The translations under genes were made by a program, and so were the position numbers. The notes under the pieces are model-generated. The model worked only from the letters and a program-made list of their open reading frames with translations. It was not told where the DNA came from and searched no databases. Positions 8,339-17,520 of a DNA stretch of 64,000 nucleotides are shown here, piece after piece. Source of the stretch: Kocuria turfanensis (GTDB lineage Bacteria > Actinomycetota > Actinomycetes > Actinomycetales > Micrococcaceae); assembly GCF_001580365.1 (NCBI RefSeq), contig NZ_CP014480.1, positions 620,001 through 684,000 on the forward strand, in the 5' to 3' direction. Each line of letters begins with the position of its first letter. Within the stretch, counting starts at the first letter, position 1.

Positions 8339-9621
8339 CCGCCCACCTGCTCCCCCGGTCCATCTCCACGGCCACCTCCGCCGTGATCGGCGCGACCTCG
8401 ATCGCCCCGCTGTACTCCGTGGTGGTCACGCTCGGGCTCATGCACGCCCTGGTGGGTCGGTGGACCCCGGTGGTGCTGGTGGCCGCGGTGGTCCCGATGG
8501 CGGTGGTCTCCGTCTGCTTCGCCCGGCTGGACGAGCTCTACGAGGACCAGGGCACCGTCTACCGCTGGGCCCGGGAGGCCTACGGAGCATTCGTGGGCTT
8601 CCTGGGCGGGTGGGGGCTGTGGCTCTCCGCGACCCTCGTGCTCGCCTCCCTGGCCTGGGTCACGGCCGACTCGGCGCTCTTCGCCCTGGGCGCCGAGCCC
8701 GGCCCGTGGGCCGTCACCGCGGTGGCCGCGGCGCTCATGGCGGTCTTCGCCGCGATCTCCTCGACCGGGATCCGCGTCTCGGCGGCGGTGCAGGCCGTCT
8801 TCGCCGCCCTGCAGCTCGTCGGGGTGGGGCTGCTGGTGTGGGCCACGCGCACGGCCCCCGTCGTCGAGGGCGCGGCCGAGGGCGAGGGCGAGTGGAGCGG
8901 GTTCTACACCGCCGTCCTGGCCGGCGGGGAGCTCACGGCGGGCAACGTGGCCGCCGCCCTGCTCCTGGCCCTGTTCCTGTACTGGGGCTGGGACTCGACG
9001 TTCTCCCTCACCGAGGAGTCCACCACCCAGCGCGCGCCGCGCGTCTCGGCGTGGATCGCGCTGACCGTGGTGGCCGCCGTCTACGCCGTCATCGGCTGGT
9101 CCTACGTGCCCGGGGCCTCGGTGGGCTCACCGCTGCTGGCCGGCCTCGTGGCGATCTCGGCGGCCGCCTCGATCGGGACCACCATGATCCCCACCTCGCG
9201 CGGCCTGATGTCCATGGCGCGCGGCGGGCACCTGCCGCGGCGGTTCCTGTCCCTGTCCTTCGCGACGTGGACCACCGCGGCCGTGGCCGCGGCCTGGATG
9301 ACGTTCTCGGGCCCGCTCTTCGACGACACGGTCGGGGTGATCTCGGTGCTCGTGGCGCTGTACTACGGGCTGGCCTGCGCGGCCACCGCCAAGCTCGCGC
9401 GCACGGCGGGCGCCCGACTCCTCGGGGCGGCCGGGGCCGCCCTGATGGCCGTGGCCCTGGTGCTGACCGGCCTGGAGTACGTGCTCTCGGCCGCCTGGGT
9501 CTGGGCCGGTGCGGTCCTCGTGCTGCTGGTGGTGCCGCTGTGGTTCCTCCTGGGCCGTGGCCGCGAGCCGCTGCCCGGCGCGCACGAGCGCGCCCCGCAC
9601 CTGGAGAGCCTGCGCAACTGA
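8335..9621 (+). CDS. APC-superfamily amino acid/polyamine permease, coupled to the ATP-grasp ligase
   Basis: A 428-residue inner-membrane transporter with about 12 hydrophobic spans, an APC fold with the early motif SAVIGATSIAPLYSV (residues 14-28). It starts with a GTG that overlaps the ligase stop. Two negatively charged loops (residues 61-70 and around 185) may face substrate. The tight coupling suggests that it moves either a substrate (an amine or amino acid) or the product of the ATP-grasp ligase. The specific cargo cannot be read from the sequence. Confidence 0.85.
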   Translation: MTAHLLPRSISTATSAVIGATSIAPLYSVVVTLGLMHALVGRWTPVVLVAAVVPMAVVSVCFARLDELYEDQGTVYRWAREAYGAFVGFLGGWGLWLSATLVLASLAWVTADSALFALGAEPGPWAVTAVAAALMAVFAAISSTGIRVSAAVQAVFAALQLVGVGLLVWATRTAPVVEGAAEGEGEWSGFYTAVLAGGELTAGNVAAALLLALFLYWGWDSTFSLTEESTTQRAPRVSAWIALTVVAAVYAVIGWSYVPGASVGSPLLAGLVAISAAASIGTTMIPTSRGLMSMARGGHLPRRFLSLSFATWTTAAVAAAWMTFSGPLFDDTVGVISVLVALYYGLACAATAKLARTAGARLLGAAGAALMAVALVLTGLEYVLSAAWVWAGAVLVLLVVPLWFLLGRGREPLPGAHERAPHLESLRN

Positions 9622-9639
9622 GCGGCGTGCCGGGGCGGC

Positions 9640-9832
9640 ACGGGGCCCCGAGCGGCGGGGTCGCGGCGACAGCGGCCCACGGCGGAACGGCACACAGCAG
9701 CGCCGACGCACAGCGGAACGGCGCACAGCAGCAGGGCGCACGCAGCACGGGGCGCGCAGCACGGCGCGCGGCAACACGGTGCACAGCAGCGGGACGCATG
9801 CAGCGGGACGGGGCGCACAAGGGTAGCGCGCT
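9640..9832. repeat. Degenerate GCACAGCAG repeats
   Basis: Between the permease stop and the next gene the sequence is filled by irregular copies of CGCACAGCAGC and GGAACGGCGCACAGC at 10-30 base spacing. There is no conserved frame and no clear hairpin. It is a degenerate intergenic repeat of unknown role. Confidence 0.6.
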
Positions 9833-9848
9833 CAGCGCAGCACCGGGC

Positions 9849-10475
9849 TCAGGGCAGCACGGTGAACCCTCCTGGCAGCCCCCGTCGGCCGGTGAGCGCC
9901 ACCAGCACCTCGGGCAGCCGGCCGGCCGGGGCCGCGATCTCGATCGCGGTGTGCCCGGCGTCGGCCAGCACGGCCTCCGGGGGCCGGCGGTCCAGGCCGC
10001 AGGCCGCGGCGACGTCCAGGCCGTGGACGGCCAGCTCGAAGGTGCGCGTGGGGACGTAGGCGCCGAGCCGCGTGCCGCCGACGACGGTGCGGATCACCGG
10101 GTCCTCCTCCACGGGCACCCGGGCCAGCGCCTGGCGGGCCCGTTCCAGGGACGCCCGGACCGTGGCCCCCGGGTGCCGGCCCAGCTCCTGGCCGGCCGCC
10201 GTGCCGCGCGCGGCGACCGCCGCGGGATCCGTGGCCGCGGCGGACAGCGCGTAGTACTGCCCGGTGTCGGAGCACACCGCCTCCTCGGCCGGGGTGCCCA
10301 GGTAGTCGGCGAGGGTGACCAGGGCCCGGTGCGTGTGGCCCACGAGGGCGCGGACGTCCCAGGTGCCCAGCGCGGGCCGGGTCCAGTGGTGCGGCCGCAG
10401 CTCCTCCACGAGCTCGGCGAACCACGCCCCGGCCTCGAGGAAGGCGGCGCGGGCGGCGGCAGGGTCTCGGGTCAC
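9849..10475 (-). CDS. Maleylpyruvate isomerase N-terminal / DinB-like mycothiol-dependent family protein
   Basis: A 208-residue protein of the actinobacterial TIGR03083/MDMPI_N family. The N-terminal helix ends in WTRPALGTWDVRALVGH (residues 31-47), whose last His is one of the metal-binding residues of the DinB-like four-helix bundle. A second His (FELAVHGLDVAAACG, near 147) completes the site. Relatives use mycothiol as cofactor in isomerisation or transfer reactions; the exact reaction here is unknown. It follows aspS but a strong terminator hairpin lies between them. Confidence 0.82.
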   Translation of the reverse strand: MTRDPAAARAAFLEAGAWFAELVEELRPHHWTRPALGTWDVRALVGHTHRALVTLADYLGTPAEEAVCSDTGQYYALSAAATDPAAVAARGTAAGQELGRHPGATVRASLERARQALARVPVEEDPVIRTVVGGTRLGAYVPTRTFELAVHGLDVAAACGLDRRPPEAVLADAGHTAIEIAAPAGRLPEVLVALTGRRGLPGGFTVLP

Positions 10476-10518
10476 GGCATCCCCCTGGGTCGCGGCGGCC
10501 GGGGTCAGGCAGCACGGC

Positions 10519-10558
10519 GAGGGCCGGGCCCCGTCCGGAAGGACGGGACCCGGCCCTC
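10519..10558 (-). terminator. Terminator hairpin after aspS
   Basis: An 18-base stem with one C-A mismatch closes a GGAA tetraloop (GNRA type), starting 14 bases after the aspS stop. Upper arm begins GAGGGCCGGG, lower arm ends CCCGGCCCTC. No U-tract follows, as is common at this GC content. Confidence 0.8.
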
Positions 10559-10572
10559 CGGTGAGCCGTAGC

Positions 10573-12513
10573 CTACTGCGCGGACGTGGCCGCGGACCCG
10601 AATCCGCCGCCGGTGGCCTGCTCCGTGACGTCCTGTGCCGCGCGCACGTTCCCGCCCGGCTGCGCTCCGGACGCCCGGCCGTCGGCCTGCTCGACCCCGG
10701 TCTGAGCGCCCTGGGCCTGCTTGCCCTCGGCCTGCTTGCCCTGGGGTGCGGCCTTGGGCTCGGGCTTGGCGTCGACCCCGGCCTCCTTGCGCTGCTGCGG
10801 CGTGATCGGTGCCGGGGCGGCCGTCAGCGGGTCGTAGCCGTTGCCGGTCTTCGGGAACGCGATGACCTCGCGGATGGAGTCGGTCCCGGCCAGCAGGGCG
10901 ACCACCCGGTCCCAGCCGAAGGCGATGCCGCCGTGCGGGGGCGCGCCGTACTTGAAGCCCTCGAGCAGGAAGCCGAACTTCTCGTCGGCCTCCGCCTGGC
11001 CGATGCCCATGACCTCGAAGACCCGCCGCTGGACGTCCTGCTGGTGGATGCGGATGGAGCCGCCGCCGATCTCGTTGCCGTTGCACACGATGTCGTAGGC
11101 GTAGGCCAGGGCGTGCTCGGGGTCCTGGTCGAAGGTGTCCAGGAACTCGGGCTTGGGCGAGGTGAACGCGTGGTGCACGGCGGTCCACTGGCCGGCGCCC
11201 ACGGCGACGTCGCCGGACTCCACGGCCTCGGCGGCCGACTCGAACAGCGGCGCGTCCACGACCCACACGAACGCCCAGGCGTCCTCGTCGATCAGCCCGG
11301 TGCGGTGGCCGATCTCCACGCGCGCCGCGCCCAGCAGGGCGCGGGAGGACTTCTTCTCGCCGGCGGCGAAGAAGATGCAGTCCCCGGGCTGCGCGCCGGT
11401 CGCGGCGGCCAGGCCCTCGCGTTCGGTCTCCGTGATGTTCTTGGCCACGGGACCGCTCAGCGTGCCGTCCTCCCCGACCAGCACGTAGGCCAGGCCCTTG
11501 GCGCCGCGCTGCTTGGCCCACTCCTGCCAGGCGTCCAGCGTGCGGCGCGGCTGGGAGGCCCCGCCGGGCATGACCACCGCACCCACGTAGGGGGCCTTGA
11601 ACACGCGGAAGGTGGTGTCCTGGAAGTAGTCGGTGAGCTCGGTGAGCTCCAGGCCGAAGCGCAGGTCCGGCTTGTCGGAGCCGTACTTCGCCATCGCCTC
11701 GGCGTAGGTCATCCGGCGGATCGGGGTGGGGATCTCCACCCCGATGAGCCGCCACAGGGCGGCCACGATGCGCTCGCCCAGGGTGATGACGTCGTCCTGC
11801 TCCACGAAGGAGGCCTCGATGTCGAGCTGGGTGAACTCGGGCTGGCGATCGGCGCGGAAGTCCTCGTCCCGGTAGCAGCGGGCGATCTGGTAGTACTTCT
11901 CGATCCCGCCGACCTGCAGCAGCTGCTTGAACAGCTGCGGGGACTGCGGCAGGGCGTACCAGGAGCCGGGGGCCAGGCGGGCCGGCACCAGGAAGTCGCG
12001 GGCGCCCTCGGGGGTGGAGCGGGTCAGCGTGGGGGTCTCGACCTCCGTGAACCCGTCCTCGTGCAGCAGCTCCCGGGCCACCCGGTTGGCGTCGGAGCGC
12101 AGCCGCATGATGCGGGCCGGCTCGGGCCGGCGCAGGTCCAGGTAGCGGTGCCGCAGGCGGGCGTCCTCGCCGACCTCCACGTGCTCGTCGATCTGGAAGG
12201 GCAGCGCGGCGGCGGTGTTGAGCACGGTCACGGTCTCGGCGATGACCTCGACCTCGCCGGTGGCCAGGGCGGGGTTCTCGTTGCCCTCGGGGCGGCGCTC
12301 CACGGTGCCGGTGATCTGGAGCACGAACTCGTTGCGCAGGTGGTGGAAGTCCGCCTCGTCGCGCACCACGATCTGCGCGACCCCGGAGGCGTCGCGCAGG
12401 TCCAGGAAGGCCACCCCTCCGTGGTCGCGGCGCCGGCCGACCCAGCCGGCCAGCGTGACGGTCTCTCCGATGTGCTCGGCGCGCAGCTCGCCGAGGTTGT
12501 GTGTGCGCAGCAC
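10573..12513 (-). CDS. aspS: Aspartyl-tRNA synthetase with low-complexity C-terminal tail
   Basis: A 646-residue class II synthetase that charges tRNA-Asp. The N-terminal OB fold carries [19 protein letters not shown] (residues 24-42); the catalytic core has motif 2 ([20 protein letters not shown]) and motif 3 near GIAFGWDRV (about 540), and the bacterial GAD insertion lies between. The GTG start is supported by GAAGGG eight bases upstream. After the normal end (about residue 578) there is an extra tail of roughly 65 residues rich in Gln, Ala, Gly and Lys that has no place in the family fold. Whether the enzyme also charges tRNA-Asn cannot be told from sequence. Confidence 0.95.
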   Translation of the reverse strand: MLRTHNLGELRAEHIGETVTLAGWVGRRRDHGGVAFLDLRDASGVAQIVVRDEADFHHLRNEFVLQITGTVERRPEGNENPALATGEVEVIAETVTVLNTAAALPFQIDEHVEVGEDARLRHRYLDLRRPEPARIMRLRSDANRVARELLHEDGFTEVETPTLTRSTPEGARDFLVPARLAPGSWYALPQSPQLFKQLLQVGGIEKYYQIARCYRDEDFRADRQPEFTQLDIEASFVEQDDVITLGERIVAALWRLIGVEIPTPIRRMTYAEAMAKYGSDKPDLRFGLELTELTDYFQDTTFRVFKAPYVGAVVMPGGASQPRRTLDAWQEWAKQRGAKGLAYVLVGEDGTLSGPVAKNITETEREGLAAATGAQPGDCIFFAAGEKKSSRALLGAARVEIGHRTGLIDEDAWAFVWVVDAPLFESAAEAVESGDVAVGAGQWTAVHHAFTSPKPEFLDTFDQDPEHALAYAYDIVCNGNEIGGGSIRIHQQDVQRRVFEVMGIGQAEADEKFGFLLEGFKYGAPPHGGIAFGWDRVVALLAGTDSIREVIAFPKTGNGYDPLTAAPAPITPQQRKEAGVDAKPEPKAAPQGKQAEGKQAQGAQTGVEQADGRASGAQPGGNVRAAQDVTEQATGGGFGSAATSAQ

Positions 12514-12596
12514 TCAAAAACCCTTCGTTGTTCGGGAGGTCCGGACGGGGCCGCGCGGATCGCACGTTTCCCCGGGATTCACCCGGTGCCCCTACT

Positions 12597-12612
12597 CTCG
12601 TTCGGGAACGAG
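12597..12612. promoter_or_regulatory. 16-bp perfect palindrome in the aspS/permease divergent region
   Basis: CTCGTTC-GG-GAACGAG is a perfect inverted repeat 45 bases before the permease ATG and 84 bases upstream of the aspS GTG. It is a good operator candidate; no regulator gene is adjacent. Confidence 0.5.
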
Positions 12613-12657
12613 TTTACAGCCCGCCCTCCGGGCCCCAGGACGACGACAGGACCACCC

Positions 12658-13941
12658 ATGAGCAGCGCCCCCGGCCACCCGGCCCTCGCCCGCCGGCTGG
12701 GCACCCTCGACGCCACCGTGATCGGGGTGGGCTCCATGGTCGGGGCGGGGGTGTTCGTGGCCTTCGCCCCGGCCGCCGCCCACGCCGGACCGTGGCTGCC
12801 CGCGGCCCTGCTGCTCGCTGCGGTGGTCGCCTGGTGCAACGCGACGTCCACCGCCCAGCTGGCCGCCGTGCACCCGGCCTCGGGCGGGACCTACCTCTAC
12901 GCGAACCGGCAGCTCGGCCCGTGGCCGGGCTTCGTGGCCGGGTGGGGCTTCGTCACCGGCAAGACCGCCTCCGCCGCGGCCATGTCGCTGACGTTCGGCC
13001 TGTACGCCGCCGAGCTGCTGGGAGCCGGTGACGCCGGGGCGCGGCTGCTCGCCGTCGTCGCCGTCCTGGGCCTCACGGCGGTGAACCTCGGCGGGGTGAG
13101 CCGCACCGCCCGGCTGACGAAGCTGCTGGTCGTCCCCGTCCTGGCCGTGCTGCTGGCCGTGACGGTGCTGCTGCACACCGTCCCCGGCCCGGCGGCCGGC
13201 TCGGCGCCCGGGTGGGAGGGCAGCGGATGGGGCGTGCTGCCCGCGGCGGGGACCCTCTTCTTCGCCTTCGCCGGCTACGCCCGCGTGGCCACCCTCGGCG
13301 AGGAGGTCCGGGACCCGGCTCGGACCATCCCGCGGGCGGTGCTCGGCGCCCTGGCACTCACCCTGCTGCTCTACGCGGCGCTGGGGCTGGGCCTGCTCCG
13401 GTTCCTGGGGGTGGACCGGCTCGCCGCGGCGACCGCGCCGCTGCTCGCCGTGGTCGAGCACGCGGGATGGTCCGCCGGAGCCACGACCGCCGGCGCCGTG
13501 CTGGTGACCGTCGCCGCGGCCCTGGCCACGCTGGGGGCGCTGCTGGCCCTGGTCGCCGGGATCTCGCGGACGGTGCTGGCCATGGCCCGGCAGCGGGACC
13601 TGCCCGGCCCGCTGGGCGCGGTGTCGCAGCGGCACCGGGCCCCGTGGGCCGCGGAGCTGGCCGTGGCCGGGGTCGTGGTGGTGCTCGTGCTGGCCGGGGA
13701 CGTGCGCACCGTGATCGGGTTCTCCAGCTTCGGGGTGCTCGTCTACTACGCCCTGGCCAACCTCTCCGCCCTCACGCTGACCGAGCGCCCCGGCTGGGCC
13801 CCGCGGGCCGTCAACGCCCTGGGCCTGGCCGGTTGCCTGCTGCTGGCCTTCACGCTCCCGGCGGTCTCGGTGCTGACGATGCTCGGGGTGTTCGCGGTCG
13901 GCCTGACCGGCCGCGCCCTGGCCCTGTCCCGGCGGCGCTGA
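12658..13941 (+). CDS. APC-family amino acid permease
   Basis: A 427-residue integral membrane protein with about 12 spans. The N-terminal LGTLDATVIGVGSMVGAGVF (residues 15-34) is the classical APC motif with the unwound helix 1 (GSMVGAG) that binds substrate amino group and carboxylate. A second landmark is FFAFAGYARVATLGEEV near 203-219, the helix 6 region. It is unrelated in detail to the permease at 8.3-9.6 kb. It is divergent from aspS and interrupts the usual aspS-hisS pairing. Substrate unknown. Confidence 0.87.
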   Translation: MSSAPGHPALARRLGTLDATVIGVGSMVGAGVFVAFAPAAAHAGPWLPAALLLAAVVAWCNATSTAQLAAVHPASGGTYLYANRQLGPWPGFVAGWGFVTGKTASAAAMSLTFGLYAAELLGAGDAGARLLAVVAVLGLTAVNLGGVSRTARLTKLLVVPVLAVLLAVTVLLHTVPGPAAGSAPGWEGSGWGVLPAAGTLFFAFAGYARVATLGEEVRDPARTIPRAVLGALALTLLLYAALGLGLLRFLGVDRLAAATAPLLAVVEHAGWSAGATTAGAVLVTVAAALATLGALLALVAGISRTVLAMARQRDLPGPLGAVSQRHRAPWAAELAVAGVVVVLVLAGDVRTVIGFSSFGVLVYYALANLSALTLTERPGWAPRAVNALGLAGCLLLAFTLPAVSVLTMLGVFAVGLTGRALALSRRR

Positions 13942-14040
13942 CCCCGCCCCGAACAACAGCCGCCACAGCCCAAGGCCCACGGCCCGCCCCGTGCCGCCCA
14001 CCGACGCCGACCGCCGCCGCGTCCCCAGTACCGCGGCGTT

Positions 14041-14160
14041 TCCCCAGGGAAATGACTGGGGAGACGAGACAGGACTGGGGACTCGGTGTCCCGAGCCCAC
14101 CGGCGATGGGGACTCAGCGCCCCGGGCCGGTCGGGACATGGGGGACTCGGCGGGCGGCGG
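14041..14160. repeat. REP-like GGGGACTCGG motif cluster (downstream of permease, near hisS)
   Basis: Three copies of GGGGACTCGG or GGGGACTCAG start at 14079, 14108 and 14141, about 29-33 bases apart. The same motif builds the large palindrome at 46.9-47.1 kb. The cluster lies between the convergent ends of the APC permease and hisS. Confidence 0.6.
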
Positions 14161-14175
14161 GAGGACCGGGGACGG

Positions 14176-15528
14176 TCAGGCGCCTGCGGAGCGCACCACG
14201 GGGCGCAGGTCCTCGGCCGGCGGGGTCCAGGTGGCGGGGTCGGCGCGGACCTGCTCGCCGGAGCGGATGTCCTTGACCTCGTGGGTGAGGGTCCCGTCCT
14301 CGGCGCGGACCGTGAACCACACGAAGGGGATGCCGCGGCGCTCGGCGTAGCGGATCTGCTTGCCGAACTTCGCGGCGCTGGCCGAGACCTCGCACGCGAT
14401 GCCGCGGGCGCGCAGCTGCCCGGCCACGTCCTGGGCCTGCGACCAGGACTCCTCGTCCACGAGCGAGACCAGCACCGCGGTGGGTACCTTCCGGGAGGCC
14501 TCGGCCATGCCCTGGGAGAGGATCCGGGAGACCAGGCGGGTGACGCCCACGGACAGGCCCACACCGGGATAGGTCTTCTTGCCCGTGGACGCCAGGGACT
14601 CGTAGCGCCCGCCGGAGCACACGGAGCCCAGCTGCTCGTGGCCCACCAGCACGGTCTCGTAGACGGTGCCCGTGTAGTAGTCCAGGCCGCGGGCGATGGA
14701 CAGATCGGCCACCACCGTCCCGGGGGCCCGGCGGGAGGCCTCGCCCACCACCTCGGCGAGCTCCTGCAGCCCCTCCTCCAGCAGCTGGGTGTTCACCCCG
14801 AGGGCGCGGACCTGCTCCACGAAGGAGGTGTCCTCGGTGCGGATGGACGCCAGCTGCAGCGCGGCCCGGGCCTGCTCGGGGGACGCCCCGAGCTCGTCGC
14901 AGAGGGCCTGGGCGACCTTCTCGGGCCCGATCTTCTCGAGCTTGTCGATGTTGCGCAGCACGCCGGCCGTGTCCTGCAGGCCGATGCCGCGGTAGAAGCC
15001 CTCGGCCAGCTTGCGGTTGTTCACCCGCAGCACGAACGGCGGGATCGGCAGCTTCGCCAGCGCGTCGATCATCACCAGCGCCAGCTCCACGTCGTAGCGG
15101 AACGGCAGGGCGCCGTCGCCGACCACGTCGATGTCCGCCTGGGTGAACTCGCGGGCGCGGCCCTCCTGCGGGCGCTCGCCGCGCCAGACCTTCTGCATCT
15201 GGTAGCGGCGGAAGGGGAAGGTGAGGTGCCCGCCGTTCTCGACCACGTACCGCGCGAAGGGCACGGTGAGGTCGAAGTGCAGGGCCAGGCGGGCGTCGTC
15301 CTTCTCCGGGGCGTCCTCGTCCTCCTGCAGTCGGGAGACGACGTAGACCTCCTTGTCGATCTCGCCCTTGCGCAGCAGCTGCTCGACCGTCTCCACCGCC
15401 CGGGTCTCGATCGAGGAGAAGCCGTGCAGCTCGAAGGTCTCCCGCAGCACGTCCAGGACGTGCAGCTCGACCAGACGCTCCTCCGGAAGCCATTCGGGGA
15501 AACCGGACAGGGAGGTCTTGCGGGCCAT
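14176..15528 (-). CDS. hisS: Histidyl-tRNA synthetase
   Basis: A 450-residue class II synthetase. The catalytic core shows motif 2 (FRRYQMQKVWRGERPQEGR, about residues 100-118), the histidine-specific LDYYTGTVYE box near 258, and motif 3 as GVGLSVGVTRL near 315. The C-terminal 90 residues form the anticodon-binding fold. The N-terminus reads SGFPEWLPEERLVE rather than the commoner KGTRDFLP, as seen in some actinobacterial HisRS. It belongs to the rel-hisS-aspS block. Confidence 0.95.
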   Translation of the reverse strand: MARKTSLSGFPEWLPEERLVELHVLDVLRETFELHGFSSIETRAVETVEQLLRKGEIDKEVYVVSRLQEDEDAPEKDDARLALHFDLTVPFARYVVENGGHLTFPFRRYQMQKVWRGERPQEGRAREFTQADIDVVGDGALPFRYDVELALVMIDALAKLPIPPFVLRVNNRKLAEGFYRGIGLQDTAGVLRNIDKLEKIGPEKVAQALCDELGASPEQARAALQLASIRTEDTSFVEQVRALGVNTQLLEEGLQELAEVVGEASRRAPGTVVADLSIARGLDYYTGTVYETVLVGHEQLGSVCSGGRYESLASTGKKTYPGVGLSVGVTRLVSRILSQGMAEASRKVPTAVLVSLVDEESWSQAQDVAGQLRARGIACEVSASAAKFGKQIRYAERRGIPFVWFTVRAEDGTLTHEVKDIRSGEQVRADPATWTPPAEDLRPVVRSAGA

Positions 15529-15836
15529 GGGGAGGTGCTCCTCGGGTGGGACGGTGGTGGGCGGGCGGAGCGCGCGGGCCGAGCGGCCCGGACGGTTCCG
15601 CCCTCATCCTAGAGAGCCGCCCCCGCACGGCCCAAAGCACCGCCCGAAGCACCGCCCGGCGCACCGGCGCCGCCCCGCCCCCCGGGTCGGGCGCCGCGGC
15701 GGGCCCGGGACTGGTTGCCGGCCGCCGTGGGGCGGGCGCCGCCTCGGTAGTATGGACAGGACGATTGTCCGAAGCCGGGCGACGGCGCCGGACCCGATCC
15801 CGGCGCCGGTCCGGCGAGAGCGAAAGAGTTGTAGCG
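15529..15836. other. Intergenic region between hisS and the DUF349 gene
   Basis: Both flanking genes are read outward from this 308-base space. It contains short repeats of AAGCACCGCCCG (about 15632-15660) and, nearer the DUF349 gene, TAGTAT (15747) as the only clear -10-like sequence, with a weak dyad GGACA...TGTCC just after it. No gene or RNA recognised. Confidence 0.4.
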
Positions 15837-17345
15837 GTGACAGAACGTCTCGAATCCGACGACCAGCCCACCCCCCGCCCCGTTCCCGGCCCGGGAGCCG
15901 CGCCGAAGCCCGGCGTGCCGAAGCCCGGCGCCGTGAAGCCCGGCGCCGTGAAGCCCGGCGCCCCGAAGCCCGGTGCGACCGGCCCCGCGGTCCCGGCGGC
16001 CCCCGCCCCCGGCCCGGCGGCCGTCCAGCCGGGTGCCGCGCAGCCCGTGGCGGCCCAGCCGGCGGCGGCTCCCGCGCTGGCCTCGCCGGAGTCCGTGGCC
16101 CGGGCCCGCGCCTTCGGGCGGGTGACCGAGGACGGGCACGTCTACGTCGTCGTGGACGGCGAGGAGGTGCTGTGCGGGCAGTTCCCCGACGCCACGGAGG
16201 ACGAGGCGCTGGGCTACTTCGCCCGCAAGTACGACGACGTCGAGGCGCAGGTCGCCCTGCTCGAGCAGCGGGTGTCCGCCGGCGCCCCGTCGGCGGACAT
16301 GCTGACCACGGTCGACCACCTCGCCGAGCAGGTGGGCCAGCGCAACATGCTCGGGGACATCCGCGGCCTCGAGGGCCGGCTCGAGTCCCTGCGCCCGGCG
16401 ATCCGCGAGCTCGAGGCGGCCGAGCGGGCCGCCCACGAGGCCCAGCGGGCGCAGAACGTCGCGGCGCGCGAGGCGATCGTCGCGGAGGCGGAGCAGATCG
16501 CCGCCCAGGACCCGCAGCGCACCCAGTGGAAGCAGTCCTCCGCCCGGATGGCCGAGCTGTTCGACCAGTGGAAGGCCCACCAGAAGTCCGGGATCCGGCT
16601 GGGCCGGGCCGCGGAGGACGCCCTGTGGAAGCGGTTCCGCACCGCCCGCACCACCTTCGACCGCCACCGCCGGGCGTTCTTCTCCCAGCTCGACGCCGAC
16701 AACGCCGAGGCCAAGAAGGCCAAGGAGGCCCTGATCGCCGAGGCCGAGGCCCTCTCCGGCTCCACCGACTGGGGCGCCACGGCCGCGGAGTACCGACGGC
16801 TCATGGACCGGTGGAAGGAGTCCAAGCGGGCCTCGAAGAAGGACGACGACGCCCTGTGGGCCCGCTTCCGTGCCGCCCAGGACAAGTTCTTCGAGGCCCG
16901 CAAGGCCGACAACGACCGGATCGACGAGGAGTTCGAGGGCAACCTGGCGGTGAAGGAGCAGCTGCTCGCCGAGGCCAAGGCTCTGCTGCCCATCACGGAC
17001 CTCAAGGCCGCCAAGCGCGCCCTCGGCGACATCCTCGACCGGTGGGAGCAGGCCGGGAAGGTCCCGCGCGCCCACATGCGCCGGGTGGAGGCCGAGCTGC
17101 GCACCGTCGAGGACGCCGTGCGCCAGGCCGAGGACGAGAAGTGGCAGCGCTCCAACCCCGAGACGAAGGCCCGCTCCAACTCGATGCTCAGCCAGCTCGA
17201 GACGAAGATCGAGGACCAGGAGGCCGCCCTGGCCAAGGCGCAGGCGGCCGGGGACACCCGGCGCGCGGCCAAGCTGGAGGGCGAGCTCGCCACCAGCCGG
17301 CAGTGGCTGGAGACCCTGCACCGCTCCGCCGCCGACCTGCGCTGA
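15837..17345 (+). CDS. DUF349 coiled-coil protein
   Basis: A 502-residue soluble protein. Residues 20-80 are a Pro/Ala/Gly/Lys linker, including five in-frame 15-base DNA repeats giving KPG(A/V)x(K/P) units (15903-15977). After about residue 95 comes a small beta-rich segment (DGHVYVVVDGEEVLCGQFP), then long helices with repeated W-K/R-x-x-x-(K/R) motifs (QWKQSSARMAELFDQWK, DRWKESKRASKKDDDALW) typical of tandem DUF349 helical repeats, then a coiled coil. DUF349 proteins are common in Actinobacteria next to rel, but no function is established. A strong terminator hairpin follows. Confidence 0.85.
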   Translation: MTERLESDDQPTPRPVPGPGAAPKPGVPKPGAVKPGAVKPGAPKPGATGPAVPAAPAPGPAAVQPGAAQPVAAQPAAAPALASPESVARARAFGRVTEDGHVYVVVDGEEVLCGQFPDATEDEALGYFARKYDDVEAQVALLEQRVSAGAPSADMLTTVDHLAEQVGQRNMLGDIRGLEGRLESLRPAIRELEAAERAAHEAQRAQNVAAREAIVAEAEQIAAQDPQRTQWKQSSARMAELFDQWKAHQKSGIRLGRAAEDALWKRFRTARTTFDRHRRAFFSQLDADNAEAKKAKEALIAEAEALSGSTDWGATAAEYRRLMDRWKESKRASKKDDDALWARFRAAQDKFFEARKADNDRIDEEFEGNLAVKEQLLAEAKALLPITDLKAAKRALGDILDRWEQAGKVPRAHMRRVEAELRTVEDAVRQAEDEKWQRSNPETKARSNSMLSQLETKIEDQEAALAKAQAAGDTRRAAKLEGELATSRQWLETLHRSAADLR

Positions 17346-17444
17346 CACCACCGGCGCCGACACCACCGGCGCCGAACCGCCCGCCTCGTCCGCGCCGCAC
17401 CATCCGCCCCGCACCGCCCGCGGCGGTCGTCGGTGGGACCCGGG

Positions 17445-17486
17445 AGGCCCCGGGCCCGTGCTGTCCACAGCACCGGCCCGGGGCCT
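17445..17486 (+). terminator. Long terminator-like hairpin
   Basis: Arms AGGCCCCGGGCC and GGCCCGGGGCCT pair over 12 bases, then a C-C mismatch, then GTGCTGT pairs with ACAGCAC over 7 bases. It lies 100 bases after the DUF349 gene and just before the next start. Two short CACCACCGGCGCCGA repeats precede it. Confidence 0.75.
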
Positions 17487-17520
17487 TCCCCGTGCCCGGC
17501 CCGTCGGCGAGGCTGACCCC

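Noticed and set aside
12597..12612. LexA box in the aspS/permease region
   Set aside because: The half-sites are inverted (GTTC...GAAC) compared with GAAC-N4-GTTC.
10315..12657. Long open frame continuous with the APC permease
   Set aside because: Upstream part is antisense to aspS; the permease has its own ATG and family N-terminus at 12658.
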